From contig NC_082696.1 in assembly GCF_949987515.2 (NCBI RefSeq), forward strand, positions 38,606,431 to 38,670,430: a stretch of DNA of 64,000 bases, read 5' to 3'. Below the pieces are notes generated by a model. It searched no databases. It was not told the origin of the DNA and worked only from the letters and a program-made list of their open reading frames with translations. Source of the DNA: Delphinus delphis. Lineage: Eukaryota; Chordata; Mammalia; Artiodactyla; Delphinidae. The translations under genes and the position numbers were made by a program. Positions 1 through 10,240 of this stretch are shown piece after piece; positions within the stretch are counted from its first letter, which is position 1, and each line of letters begins with the position of its first letter.

Positions 1-97
1 ACTACAACTGCAATGACCCTATTTCTAAATAAGGGCTCATTCTGAGGTTCCAGGAAGTACATGAATTTTAGGGAGACATTATCCAACCCAGTAAACC
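1..97 (-). mobile_element. MLT1-class LTR remnant, cut by the window edge
   Basis: Antisense match to the start of a MaLR/MLT1-type LTR. The blocks 'gaccctatttctaaataag', 'cacattctgaggttcc' (here with changes), 'acatgaattttaggg' and 'caacccagt' appear in the expected order. The rest of the LTR would lie left of the window. No gag or pol is visible. Family-level recognition only. Confidence 0.65.
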
Positions 98-129
98 CAC
101 CAAATCTGCCTTCATTCTTCTATTGCCAC

Positions 130-370
130 CTTTGTATATAGTGCTGGTCCTCAACCTCAAGCCAAGAAGCTGAGAACCACCCTTCATTCCCACCTCCCTT
201 TAAATTCACATCCCAGTTATCATCAAGCCTGATCATTTTCCACTCCTAATATTTCTAGACTCTGCTACTCCTGTTTATCCCTAATCCCTGAATCACTCTC
301 TAGCACCTCTTGCTTGGGCTACAGCAGTCTGTCCAGTACTCCTCAAATCCAATCTTCTCCAAGCTACAAG
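130..370 (+). mobile_element. Probable L2 LINE fragment
   Basis: C/T-rich sense-strand text resembling the 3' coding part of L2, including a degraded counterpart of the 'cctggactactgcag' block near 315-330. Old and stop-filled; no open frame is claimed. The alternative is low-complexity pyrimidine-rich unique sequence. Confidence 0.45.
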
Positions 371-824
371 AGTATATATAGATATATACATACAGCTTCG
401 TGGCATGTTAGAAAGATGTACAGTTGCTTTTTTTGGTTTGTTTTTCTAATTTTTCACTACCGTGAAAAGTTCTGCTGCTTTACTGCAATGAGCATAATTA
501 TGATAGACATCCTTCTTCAGGGATACAGAAACTGAGAGGCAGAGTGGTTTGTGTGCAAGCCCTGTCCTTTGTAACATCTTCTCCTGACTTGATAGATTCT
601 TTACAAACCTTCAGAATGCAAAAAAATCCATTATATCTATATTCTAGCTTTTTATAGATTTTATTAGATTTGGGAAAGACAGACAAGAGGGGCTTATTTC
701 AGTGTTTTGAGATTTAATATTATACCTGGCTCCAGAAGCCCCATGATAGAAGTACTTATTCTCATTTTTTAAATAAACAAAAATAATAAACGAATGTAAT
801 TGCATGAGTTATAAGCCATCCTTG

Positions 825-861
<37 letters not shown>

Positions 862-2210
862 ACTGATTTTAAGAACAGTGTTTTCTTCTGAGATGTATTA
901 ACCCAGCCCATAAAGATTAGTGTAGAAATAAATCACTTCATAGTCATTTGATATAAGCATGTTTGGGAAGACAGCTTAACTCCTTCCTGTCTTCCACGAA
1001 TTTATTCCTGAAACTATCACACTGAACCTCAGTTTCTTCCTTTCCTTCACCCAAAAAGTGAAAACTTACAGTTAACCATGCTTATTTCCACACTCCCAAA
1101 GGGGATTCTTTTTCATCAGCACAGTAGATATTAGGGCTTAGCAGGAAATAGGGGCTATGAGGAGGCGGAATCCAGGAGATAGAGGAAGGCATTTAGCTCC
1201 ATTTATATTGTCTATAAACGCTTCTGCTGTTGCTCCCCCAAACAAGTGTTCAGGCTGTGTTGGCTCCAGACTACACAGTCTTAAAGTATTTCTATTCCCT
1301 CGGCCCACTTTCCAGTCTGAGAAATCCTATTTTAACTGATCCAGGATCCTAGGTGAGATTCCTTCCTCCTATTCAGGAACATGTACAAATGTGAATTGCT
1401 TTATTCTTATATAGACAGCTCTGAACTTCTTTTCCAACCAAGCACCCAACTCTTGGACACCATCACATTTTAAGAATAGGCGTTATTGGAGAACACATAT
1501 CTACTCTGATTTATAAAGTCCGTAGCATGCTTTATACCTGGACAGATGCATAAAACTGCTATTTGCCTTTGAGAGCATGAATGAAAAATATATCCCCCTT
1601 GAGTATAAAGTAGACTACCTATTTGATTTCTCAAAGTCAATTGTACTTCCAATAAAAAAAATAATAATAACCACTTTGGTTTTCTGGGTATGTTCAAGTA
1701 TTCTCTTTATGTAATGTCACTAACTGATAATGACTTATAAAAAGTACATTGATCCTATTAATATAAAAATTACTAAGACCAACAGGATTCAGAGAGCATG
1801 TACTAACCACAGAAGTTTTAAAACAGTAAGATAGGAGCCCTGGATTTATCCCTAATACATGATTTTTGCACATGTCAATCACTTAAACTTGGGCCTTAGA
1901 TCTCTATATCTAATAAAATATGTTTAATTAGTACTTAGAAGAATTATGTGGCATCATAATTATGGATGCTTATTTTATCATAGGATTTATAGGGTTTTTC
2001 TGATATTCAGAAAGGATTTTTTTTTCTAACTCAATTAAAATCTTTTGTTGAAGGAATGGAAAACCACTGAATTTACTATCAAGCCATTCAGGTCTGAGTC
2101 TCATCAACATCCCAAAATACGATTTTCAAATTGCTTTATTTCCTATTCTCAATGGAGACTGCAGGAAATTTAGTCTTAATTAAGCCTGATTTACTCTCAT
2201 TTAGCATTAA
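371..2210. other. Unique AT-rich DNA, nothing recognised except a CA repeat
   Basis: Apart from the dinucleotide repeat at 828-862 I see no repeat, RNA gene or convincing exon. The short open frames here have no recognisable similarity or coding context. Confidence 0.5.
828..862. repeat. (CA)n microsatellite
   Basis: About 17 CA units with one 'ta' interruption near the right end. Long enough to be length-polymorphic. Confidence 0.95.
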
Positions 2211-2214
2211 AAAA

Positions 2215-2545
2215 AAAGATACTGGGGGAAGGGATGAATAGGCAGAGAAAAGAGGATTTTTAGGGCAGTGAAAATACTCCCTATGATAGATGAATACATG
2301 TCAGTATGTGTTTGTCCAAAGCCATATAATGTACAACAACAAGAGTGCACCCTAAGATAAACTACGGACTTTGGGTGATTATGATTTGTCAATGTAGGTT
2401 CATCTATTGTAGCAAACATACCAGTCTGGTGAGTGAGGGAGGCTATGCGTGTGTAGGGGTAGGGGGTATTTGAGAAATCTATACCTTCCTTTCAATTTTG
2501 CTGTGAATCTAAAACTGCTCCAAAAAAACCTGTCTTTAGAAATAT
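2215..2545 (+). mobile_element. L1M-type LINE 3' UTR
   Basis: Sense copy of the 3' UTR of an old mammalian L1: 'aatgtacaacaacaagagtg', 'ggactttgggtgattatga', 'gtcaatgtaggttcatc', then 'gggaggctatgcgtgtgtag' and the ending 'tttgctgtgaatctaaaac'. 5' truncated with no flanking duplication left, so an old insertion. Confidence 0.8.
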
Positions 2546-2749
2546 TTTATTTCTGAGAAATGTTACACTTTTTTGCAAATTTGTTTGCTATATCTGAGCT
2601 CTAAATTTGAAAGGAAGCAAAGTGTTTCCCGTCCAACCATCTCTCTATGTATATATCAAATCATATATGATCTAGTAAGAAACATTTATTTCTCCAGAAT
2701 TTTCTACATTTTGTAAATACGTAACTTCTACATAAAATTCACTCTATAC

Positions 2750-3300
2750 TGCTCTTAAAAAGTTAGACATACGTTTATCATACAACCCAGCAATTGCACT
2801 GCTAAATATCTATCCAAGAGAAATGAAAACATGTACTCACAAAGACTTGCATGTGAATATTCTTAGCATCACGATTCACAATAGCCTCAAGCTGAAAACA
2901 ACCCAAATGTCCATCCACTGGCGAATGGATAGACAAAATGTGGTATATCCATACAATGGAAAACTTCAACAATAAAGAGGAATGAAACACTGATACACGC
3001 TACAATATAGATGAATCTCAAAAACAGTATGTTAAGTGAAAAAAGCTATAAACAAAAGATCCCACATTTTATGATTTCATTTATATAAAATGTCCAGAGA
3101 AGGCAAATCTATAGATACTGAAAGAAGATTAGTGGTTGCCTGAAGCTGAGCAGAGAGTAATTATAAATGGGCTTGAGGGATCTTATTGGGGTGATGAAAA
3201 TGTTCTAAAACTGAATTATGGGGATGGTTTTACAACTTGGCAAAATTTCTTTAAAAATCATTGAAAGGGGTAAATTTCTCAAAATTTAAACTTCTAGTTT
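2750..3300 (+). mobile_element. L1M-type LINE, end of ORF2 plus 3' UTR
   Basis: Begins with the end of L1 ORF2 ('acccagcaattgcact', 'caacccaaatgtccatccac', 'ggtatatccatacaatgga') and runs into the 3' UTR ('tagtggttgcctgaagctg', 'gatgaaaatgttctaaaact', 'gatggttttacaact'). The reading frame is broken by many substitutions. Lies 200 bp downstream of another sense L1 3' end, so these are two insertions or a rearranged one. Confidence 0.85.
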
Positions 3301-4400
3301 AAAATTGACTAAAGAGGAGAGAAAATTCTTTAACAAAGAATGAAATTTGACACAATTTTAAATATCCTGCATAAGGTATTCCATTAGTCTTTGATATTTT
3401 GTTGAAGAAAGTTGTGGTAAAGATAAAACTAAAAAGTCAATTACTAAAAACTTTTTGCAAACTTTTTTCCAATATATACTTTGTTTCAAAATTAAATCAT
3501 TTGATCTTCCAAAACACTGTTTTAGAAAATGAACTCCCTTAACATAGTGTCAGCAGAGGGTTACTGACCAGCACCTGACATACTAACAGGAAAACAAGGT
3601 TTTCCAATTGCTGGTCTAACTAACCTTGATCCAGAACCTACGCCATTACAGCACTTCCTGTGAGATTTATGGCCATCAGATCTCATTTTAACAATCCAAA
3701 TTCTGAGCCTTCTGAATATTAAATCCCAGAAGGAATTTTTTTATGTGTAGCAATGTCAATAAGAAGAAAGGCATCTTGTGAAGAGATAAAGTGGACAGAT
3801 GGATTTTGAATCTACATGTACACCAAGAGAAATGCAATACTCAACAGTAGTTCTAATCCATACTTTTTCAGTATCCAAACCATTAATATGAGTGTTTTAG
3901 TATTTAGTTTTTCTAGTTGAATGTTTAAGTGGTCATCGGCATCGAATCTCCATTTTACAGTCCTGCACAGACTCTAATAATTTCACCTGCCGTTTTTTTT
4001 TGGTTTCTGTTTTCTTAGTGTTTCCTGTGTGCCCCACTTGTACCAAGCGCTCTTCCAAAGAAACCGTGTTCGGATGTGTTCCCTGGGATGAGCTCTACGA
4101 AGATGAAACTGGCCCGTTCATCTCAGCCTCACTCGTCAGGGGCTGCCAGTCAGGACAGCTGGTAAATTGGGGTCATCTCCCCCTGAAGGCAACGAGTTGC
4201 TATGGCATCAGCAGTCAGGACCCACGCCCTCCATCTCCTGAGCCCCTGCGACCACACTGCACTCCCGTCCCTCCCTGGCTGCCGGCCGGTGTCCTAGGCT
4301 CGGTGAAAACCCAGTAGTTGCAGAGAACTCTTGATTTGACCCTATCTAATCATTCCCATGTTTTATCAAATAATGGATGGAGACTGGTGAGATGAGGTGA
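3301..4400. other. Unique sequence upstream of the CpG island
   Basis: No recognisable repeat or exon. GC content rises from about 4000 onward. The 105-codon open frame starting at 4000 has no features of a known protein. Confidence 0.5.
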
Positions 4401-4409
4401 CTGGGCTAA

Positions 4410-5450
4410 AGCCACACAGCTCGACGCGGGCAGAGCCGGCGAGAACACTGGTCTCTGCTGACCCGGCGGCCGCGAGCGGCTGCCTGGGGCTGGGAACGCG
4501 CAGCCCATGGGAACGACGTGGCATTGCCCGTGCGAGAGGCGAAGGCTCAGCAACTTATGAGAGGATATCACCAATGTCCAGCTTCAGGGCAGAGTGGGCA
4601 AAAAGAGGTGACCAGACCTCCCTGGTTACGCCTGTTGGCCTGAGCGTCCCCTTCCACTCCGCAAGTACCTCTGCATGTTAAATGATGTGGTCGCTCTGGC
4701 CAAAGAGGCGTCCACTTTGAATTCCCCCCATGCTCGTGCGGACTGGCCGGAAAATAGGAAAGTTGCTATAACCACATCTTCGCTCTCTCAGTCTCCCCTG
4801 ACTGCCCAAGTCCTTTCCCTCCATCTTCGCTCCAGAGACCCCCACCACTCCCGACTCCCCTTCACCACGTACGTACCAGCCGCGCGCAGAGCTGCTCGCC
4901 GAGCCTGGGCTGGGTCCCGGTGCCCGGGCTCGCCCGGCCTCTACGTGGCCGCGAACTGCGACGCGGGCTCTAGTTCGCTGCCGCCTCTACCGTCCACGAG
5001 GGTGCGACCGCGTCTGAGCTGCTGGGCTGGGGCGCAGCCAGGAAGTGGCAGCTACTCCGGGGGCGGAGAGAGCGGCTGCCGGGACCCGCCCCCGAGCGTG
5101 CGGGGCCCCTCCCCCCTCCCCCCGCCCGGGTCTTGCTCTCCGTGCAGCCACTCCCGCCAAGGGGCTCTCGGGGCCGGCGCGATGGTGGTTCTTGTCTTTT
5201 GGCTCCCTGGGCAGCGTTCTTTTTCCTGCGTGCGCGTTAACAATCATCAGAGATCATCACAGAACCCATGCCCTCCTCGCCTACCACTCTCAGTTCCCCT
5301 CGGGGAGGATTAAGGTTCTACTAAGAATTTACCTGATGTGACTGAGGGAATTTCGCGTCCCTCCCTGCTCCCGGAGGCTTCCTCTGCAGACCCTCTGACC
5401 CATTTGTGCGCGCCCCCGAGCGTTTGTGCTCCAGGTGTCCTAAGGTTGCA
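4410..5450. promoter_or_regulatory. CpG island, probable TATA-less promoter and first exon(s)
   Basis: The only GC- and CpG-rich block in an otherwise AT-rich window. I count 12 CpGs in 5041-5160 alone. It holds a NotI-type site 'gcggccgc' (4466-4473), an Sp1-type GC box 'gggggcggag' (5059-5068), an inverted box 'cccgccccc' (5085-5093) and a C-rich Sp/MAZ-like run (about 5106-5129). No TATA box is visible. Unmethylated CpG islands of this kind in mammals nearly always mark transcription starts. One candidate splice donor faces right (5475/5476) and one faces left (4877/4876), so transcription could go either way or both. I cannot name the gene. Open frames inside the island are most likely a by-product of its low stop-codon density. 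Confidence 0.85.
4869..4882 (-). other. Candidate splice donor, leftward transcript
   Basis: On the minus strand the text reads 'gctg|gtacgtacgtgg', with the last exon base at 4877 and GT at 4876-4875. It sits inside the left-centre of the CpG island, downstream (in the minus direction) of the densest CpG and GC-box block, as expected for a leftward first exon. Confidence 0.35.
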
Positions 5451-5465
5451 CTTTACTCGTGGCTC

Positions 5466-5482
5466 CTTGGAGAAGGTAAGAA
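5466..5482 (+). other. Candidate splice donor, rightward transcript
   Basis: 'gagaag|gtaaga' matches the mammalian donor consensus at nearly every position (last exon base 5475). It lies at the right edge of the CpG island, where a first-exon donor is expected. Sequence-only prediction. Confidence 0.35.
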
Positions 5483-5984
5483 TGTGCATGGTTTTCCTAT
5501 CTGCACCCGGATTGTGGGTATTCGTGGGTTTTTTAACGCATCATTTTAACAGATTGAGAAGCCATGTGCAATGTAGACAACTTTTGGACAAAGAAAAGCA
5601 GAAATCAACGTCTACCGAGTTTCACTTCAAGGTTCTCACTAAGAAAAATGAAGTCCTTACTATTAAGGTCTCATTGTGTCTTTTAGAAAGCATAATAGAG
5701 AGATGATGATACTGTTCTTAAAATTAAGGTGCTCTTCTCTGCTTCCTGAGAAGGTGGTTTCTCCTCACTGAAGTCCTGAGATCCCCTTTCGTTTCCTGAA
5801 AGACATTATTAGTGTCCAAAATCTGCTTAACACCAATATGTTCACAGATACTGTGCTCTGGCTTCCTACCCAAGTCTATAACACCTGTCATTTCCCTACT
5901 GACTGCTTCCAATGTTTTCATAGGCTATGTGATATAGAAAAATGTTTTATTTAATGTATCTGCCAGTGGTGCTACCCTTAGGCT
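5483..5984. other. Unique sequence right of the CpG island
   Basis: CpG density drops abruptly. I see no repeat or RNA gene. It would be the start of intron 1 if the rightward donor is real. Confidence 0.45.
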
Positions 5985-6165
5985 CTTTAAATTATTTAAT
6001 ATTCCTACCCCCACAATGTGGTAATACCACCTCTGTTTCCAGATAAATAAAGTGAGGCTCAGCAGGTTAAATAATTTGAATAAAGTGAAATCGCTAGGAA
6101 GACTTCAAGTCAGTTTCTGAGTTCAAGTCTTCCTGCCTTTAAGGTTGACGTTCTTTAAATTATAC
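5985..6165 (-). mobile_element. MIR SINE fragment
   Basis: Antisense MIR: a degraded counterpart of the conserved core ('ataaagtgaggctcagcagg', then 'ttaaataatttg'), followed by the 'gagttcaagtcttcctgcct' block near the tRNA-like end. Ancient and strongly diverged. Confidence 0.6.
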
Positions 6166-7750
6166 CTTGTTAGTAAAAGTTATGATTTTTCTAAATGCCG
6201 ACACTGGTACACTTTGTTTTATAAAAACATGGTTATTTGTATGGTCATACAAATAGTAATTAAAGAGATTGAGAGTTATTTATATCTTGAGTGTAATTTC
6301 AAGTGTATAATAAAATATATTATTATTATTTAAGGCAAATTATTCTAAAGCCTATTTATTTTAGAGAGCCTGTGTTAGAGATGCTAAAATGTTTGGATTT
6401 ATGAGTTACAGTGCAATGATTGGATTTTTATAATTCTGAAACTGTACTCCTTATACTCACAAAATTTGTCTTGTAAAACCTGTATTTTGGGACAGGTTTG
6501 ATAAAACTGTTAGCCCTCGCTGATGCACTTTAAAGTTAACGTATTTGAAATCATCTGAACCACTTGAATGTTCGCTCCATGAAAGCTGTATCTTCACTCC
6601 ATGAAAGCTGTATCTTCGGTAGCTAGAATAGTACCTATACAAAATAGCTGCTTAGTAAGCAGTTTTTAAATGAATAAATAGAACCTCATTTTCTTCAGTT
6701 AAGACAAAATAATGACTTAATAAAACACTACTTTTAGTTTGCTTTTGTCTATTTATAGTAGATTGAAGATTTTTGATAGCTTCTCATTTCTTCTATGAAA
6801 GGAAGGAAGATGAAAGGAATCAGGTAGAGCCTGAAGGTTTGTAGTAGCTGCTGTTGGGAATGGTAGCAAAAACCTGACTATAAGTACAAAAAAAAAAATC
6901 TTTTGAGTCAGGAATTGGTGATAGCAGTAGTTCCACACAGCTGTGAATTTGTGTAAAATATATGACTGTAAATGCAGAAAGTTTCACTAATCCCACTTGG
7001 GGATTTTGCCAAGTGATTTGATGGAAAGGCAAGGAGAAAGCTTGGATGCTATTTTTAAGAGAATGGTTGAAGGACAGAGCTGTGAGGTTCACTTAAGACT
7101 ACATGGGAAAATAAGTGAAGACATAAAAGGGGAGAGAAAAAGGCAAAGAAGTACAAATCTCAGTCAAATAAGAGAGATGGAAAAATAAGTTGTAGTCAGG
7201 AGGGGGATAGTTTTCTTGAAGGATTTAGTAGCAGAATAATGGCAGGGTTATGGAAGAGCTGTGGCTGGGGTTAGCTGTTCTTAGAATGAAGATCAAGCAG
7301 TTGGAGACTAAGGTATTGGAGAGGCTATCCACATGGACATTGAAGCCACCAATGGTGATGCCATGGGGTGGAGAAGGAATGAGTCAGACACCAAAGGCTT
7401 TCATGACTGTGGTGGAATAATCAGGAACTGAGTGGATGACTGTACAGAATTGGGACAGAAGGTACATATCCAGGGAACAAGAGCCTAAATGGATCAAGGG
7501 CTGGTGTAAGAGGGGGTGCACGGTTCAAAAGCAATACTGGGGAGCTACAAGGATGCCAGCGCTGGCTCTCATGGTCCTGGGGTGTGAGATAATGAGCAGT
7601 CTACATTGGAGGGAGATCCAGAGGAAACTATTCTCAGAAGAAAGCTGATTTTTACCTAAAGCAAGATAATGGAGGAAGCATTATGTGAATAGGTTATGAA
7701 GGTGGAGGGATTTTTTCAATATTGAACAAGGATTCCACAGGGTCAGAAAG
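6166..7750. other. Mostly unique sequence with one short tandem duplication
   Basis: Holds the 22-bp tandem duplication at 6575-6618. The purine-rich part at about 7000-7650 resembles a decayed antisense L2, but I cannot anchor it with conserved blocks. Nothing else recognised. Confidence 0.45.
6575..6618. repeat. 22-bp tandem duplication, two copies
   Basis: 'ctccatgaaagctgtatctt' plus two bases occurs twice head to tail (6575-6596 and 6597-6618) with one mismatch at the last base. Recent local duplication. Confidence 0.9.
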
Positions 7751-7754
7751 GATG

Positions 7755-7930
7755 GATTTTAGGAGGTAGGGCCAGCTTCATGGCACTACAATCTGTGCAG
7801 TAGGACAGGGCTCTACTTCTAAGAAAGCCCTGTGCTTGTTTTAATGTTCTGCTGTCCCTGCCTTGAAATTCTTAATAATTTTTTAACAAGTGACCACACA
7901 TGTGCATTTTGCATTGGTCCCCACAAATTA
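7755..7930. repeat. Probable ancient interspersed repeat, family not named
   Basis: The stretch containing 'ccttgaaattcttaataatt' and 'cacaaattatgtagccagtc' is familiar as a dispersed mammalian element, but I cannot assign a family or a reliable orientation. Confidence 0.35.
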
Positions 7931-8193
7931 TGTAGCCAGTCCTGTTTAGAAGAAGTGGAGAAATGGGAGTGTACGTGAAGCAAGAAGTAGCACCAACCTT
8001 CTGAGGAATAAATTATGGGAGAGATTAAATGCAGGAGGTTGTGTTTTGAGGAAAGACCAAGAATGGTGGGAGAAGGGGTGTGGCTGCAAGGTTCCAATAA
8101 CATCTAGGTTCCCTCTCTTTAGGGCAGGCTAGCTGAGACCTGGGTGGGAGAGGCAGTCAGCAGTCCGCATCAGCCTCTTCCAGGTCTGTGTAG

Positions 8194-8669
8194 TGTATTA
8201 GTTTGCTACGGTTTGCTGTAACAAATTACCACAGATTTTGTGATTTGAGCCAGCATAATTTTATTCTCTCACTGTTCTGGAAACCAGAAGTTCGGAATCA
8301 AGGTGTTGGCAGAGCAGTGCCCCCTCTGAAGGCCTTAGGGGAGGATCCTATTTTGCCTCTTTAGCTTTTGGTGGCTATAGGTAATCTTTGGTATTCCTTG
8401 GTTTGTGACTACATAACTCCAATCTTTGCCTTCATCTTCACAGATCCTCTGTGTTTCTTCCCCTACTGTCTGTATTCTCCTCTCCTAACAAGGACACTTT
8501 TTGGATCAGGGTCCACCCAGGTTAATCCAGGATGATCTCATCGGGAGCTCCTTACCTTAATAACATCTTCAGAGACCCTTTTCCAAGTAAGGTTACATTC
8601 ACAGGTACTGGGGTTAGGACTTGGACATACCTTTTGAATGCTGGTCTGAGACCAGCATTCAGTCCACTA
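8194..8669 (-). mobile_element. MLT1-type (ERVL-MaLR) solo LTR
   Basis: Antisense solo LTR. Its 3' end is 'gtgtattagtttgctacgg' and its 5' end is near 'cattcagtccacta'. Between them are 'cagaagttcggaatcaagg', 'cttttggtggctataggta', 'ggttacattcacaggtactg' and 'gggttaggacttggacat'. No internal retroviral sequence is attached, so this is the usual recombined solo LTR. Its 5'-terminal bases are partly replaced by a 25-bp quasi-palindrome at 8636-8660. Confidence 0.85.
8636..8660. repeat. 25-bp palindrome at the LTR edge
   Basis: Arms 'gaatgctggtct' and 'agaccagcattc' are exact reverse complements around a single central g. The right arm belongs to the LTR terminus. The left arm replaces the text expected there. 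Confidence 0.95.
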
Positions 8670-9825
8670 GAGCGAGGTTGGCTGAGGCCACAGGAAGAGC
8701 CAGGCTGGATGACACTGGCATCTGATAACTTTTCAGGTCTGTTTGGCAAACCAAGGTATTTATAATAATATGAAGTGTACCAGTGTTTCTAAAGCTTTCC
8801 AGCTGTGAAATTTAATACATACAAAATCTAGAAGATTAACACTGCCCAGAGAGACTTTCTATCCCTAGAGGTAGTTATCTGTCCTTGGGGACAAAATGAG
8901 ACTGGGGAGAGAAGTCGTGTACCTTGGATCGTGCCAAGTCTGGTTATAGGGAATTGAGGAAATGAGATTCTCCACTCCTTCTTTTCAGCCACTCTCCATT
9001 CCAGAGGACACATGTGCTTCCCTGATACAAAAGGATAGCTTATGGGATGACCGCATTTCGTCCCTCTCCATAAATATGAGCTTTGGAAGGACCGGAGGAG
9101 TGACCTTGTGCCTCTGTGGCAGAGACCCAGCTAGCTTCCCAAGCCATGCCTTGTAGAGGACAATCTTAACCCTCGGGGTGGGGGTGGGGAGAGGAAGAAA
9201 TGTTGAAACTGTGTTACTGTGCTAACTGTGCTGTTAACTTTATTCTCCTCCTCCAGCTGGCAGGCGCTCTGAGAGTTAGCTGAGTAGCAGGAGCCAAATG
9301 GAGCTCTCCTTAAAAGGCATCACACTCATTGGGCCTTGCTCCCTTCTGCTCATGACAGAACAGGAACCATAAATTCCATCCATTATTTTCTAAGTGTTGC
9401 CAGTGAGACGATCCTAGATTGTGGCAGTGGGGCAGCAGCACAGCTACACTGAAGTTTGGAGCCCATAAGAGCAACATCCCTCTTTGGGTGGCATCTAAGG
9501 AAGTTGCCCTGAGATCAAGCTTGGGTAATATACTGGCAGATGACAGAAGGGGGTGGAGCCTGAGCTGCCCGCTGTTGACCCTGCTCCTGTCGTGTGACAG
9601 AAATGATGCCACAGACCCACATCCACCAAGGGAGAGGTTGGGCATTGAAAAGAATGGGACACAATTGGCTTTCAGGAGATCAGAGGCTATAGCGTGAGAG
9701 GCAGAGGAAGAGGAAGAGACTGCTTTCCTTTTAGTATTTAAAGTAGAAATTTCCTAAGAAAGTATTCCAAATTATCATTGTACTCACACATCTCTCCTGT
9801 TCCTGGTCAATGGGCCATCCCTTTG
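8670..9825. other. Unique sequence, nothing recognised
   Basis: Slightly higher GC than the surroundings. Two overlapping frames of 92-111 codons at 9310-9697 on opposite strands show no recognisable protein features. Confidence 0.45.
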
Positions 9826-9829
9826 CAGA

Positions 9830-9995
9830 GTATCAGGGTATATGAAAAGAACACTGAGAATCTTGGGTTCTAATCCCAAGTGGCAATGCCACTGATGGTG
9901 TAAAATTTCGGTAAAGGCAGTTTTCTCTGAAGGGAAGGTTAGGACTAAAGGATTGCCCTGCTCTAAAATTCTCTCAAGTTTCTGAATTTGCTTCC
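9830..9995 (+). mobile_element. MIR-family SINE fragment
   Basis: Sense MIR/MIR3-like: 'cttgggttctaatcccaagt' (B-box region) followed by a 'ggactaaaggattgccctgc' and 'tctaaaattct' tail. The central core is badly decayed. Confidence 0.6.
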
Positions 9996-10240
9996 TTATT
10001 AAATTCAAACTCCTCAGCCCAACGTTTAGAACACTTTACCCACCCATCTCTATCTCATTTCTGTTCTTATCATTTTCCAGTACAAATCCTGTTTTCCAGA
10101 TAAGCTAATCCACTTGCCACTCCTTGTGACCTTCTCATTCCAACATTCATAACTGGTGCAGGAGGATGTGTTTTTTACTATCTTCCACTCTTAAGCAGTG
10201 TCACTTAATTTCTTCAAACTCCTGTTCACAAATAATCTAC
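9996..10240 (+). mobile_element. Probable L2 LINE fragment
   Basis: Sense text beginning 'ttaaattcaaactcctcagc' and continuing in the C/T-rich style of L2 ORF2 and 3' end. It abuts the MIR on its left. Diverged, with no frame preserved. Confidence 0.55.

Noticed and set aside
4000..4317. 105-codon frame just upstream of the CpG island
   Set aside because: No recognisable motif, signal peptide or splice context. Overlapping composition shift near the island explains the length.
4675..5313. 212-codon open frame across the CpG island
   Set aside because: GC-rich, stop-poor sequence yields long frames by chance. Overlapping frames exist on both strands, composition is Pro/Ser/Arg-rich low complexity, and no domain is recognisable. 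More likely promoter and untranslated first exon.
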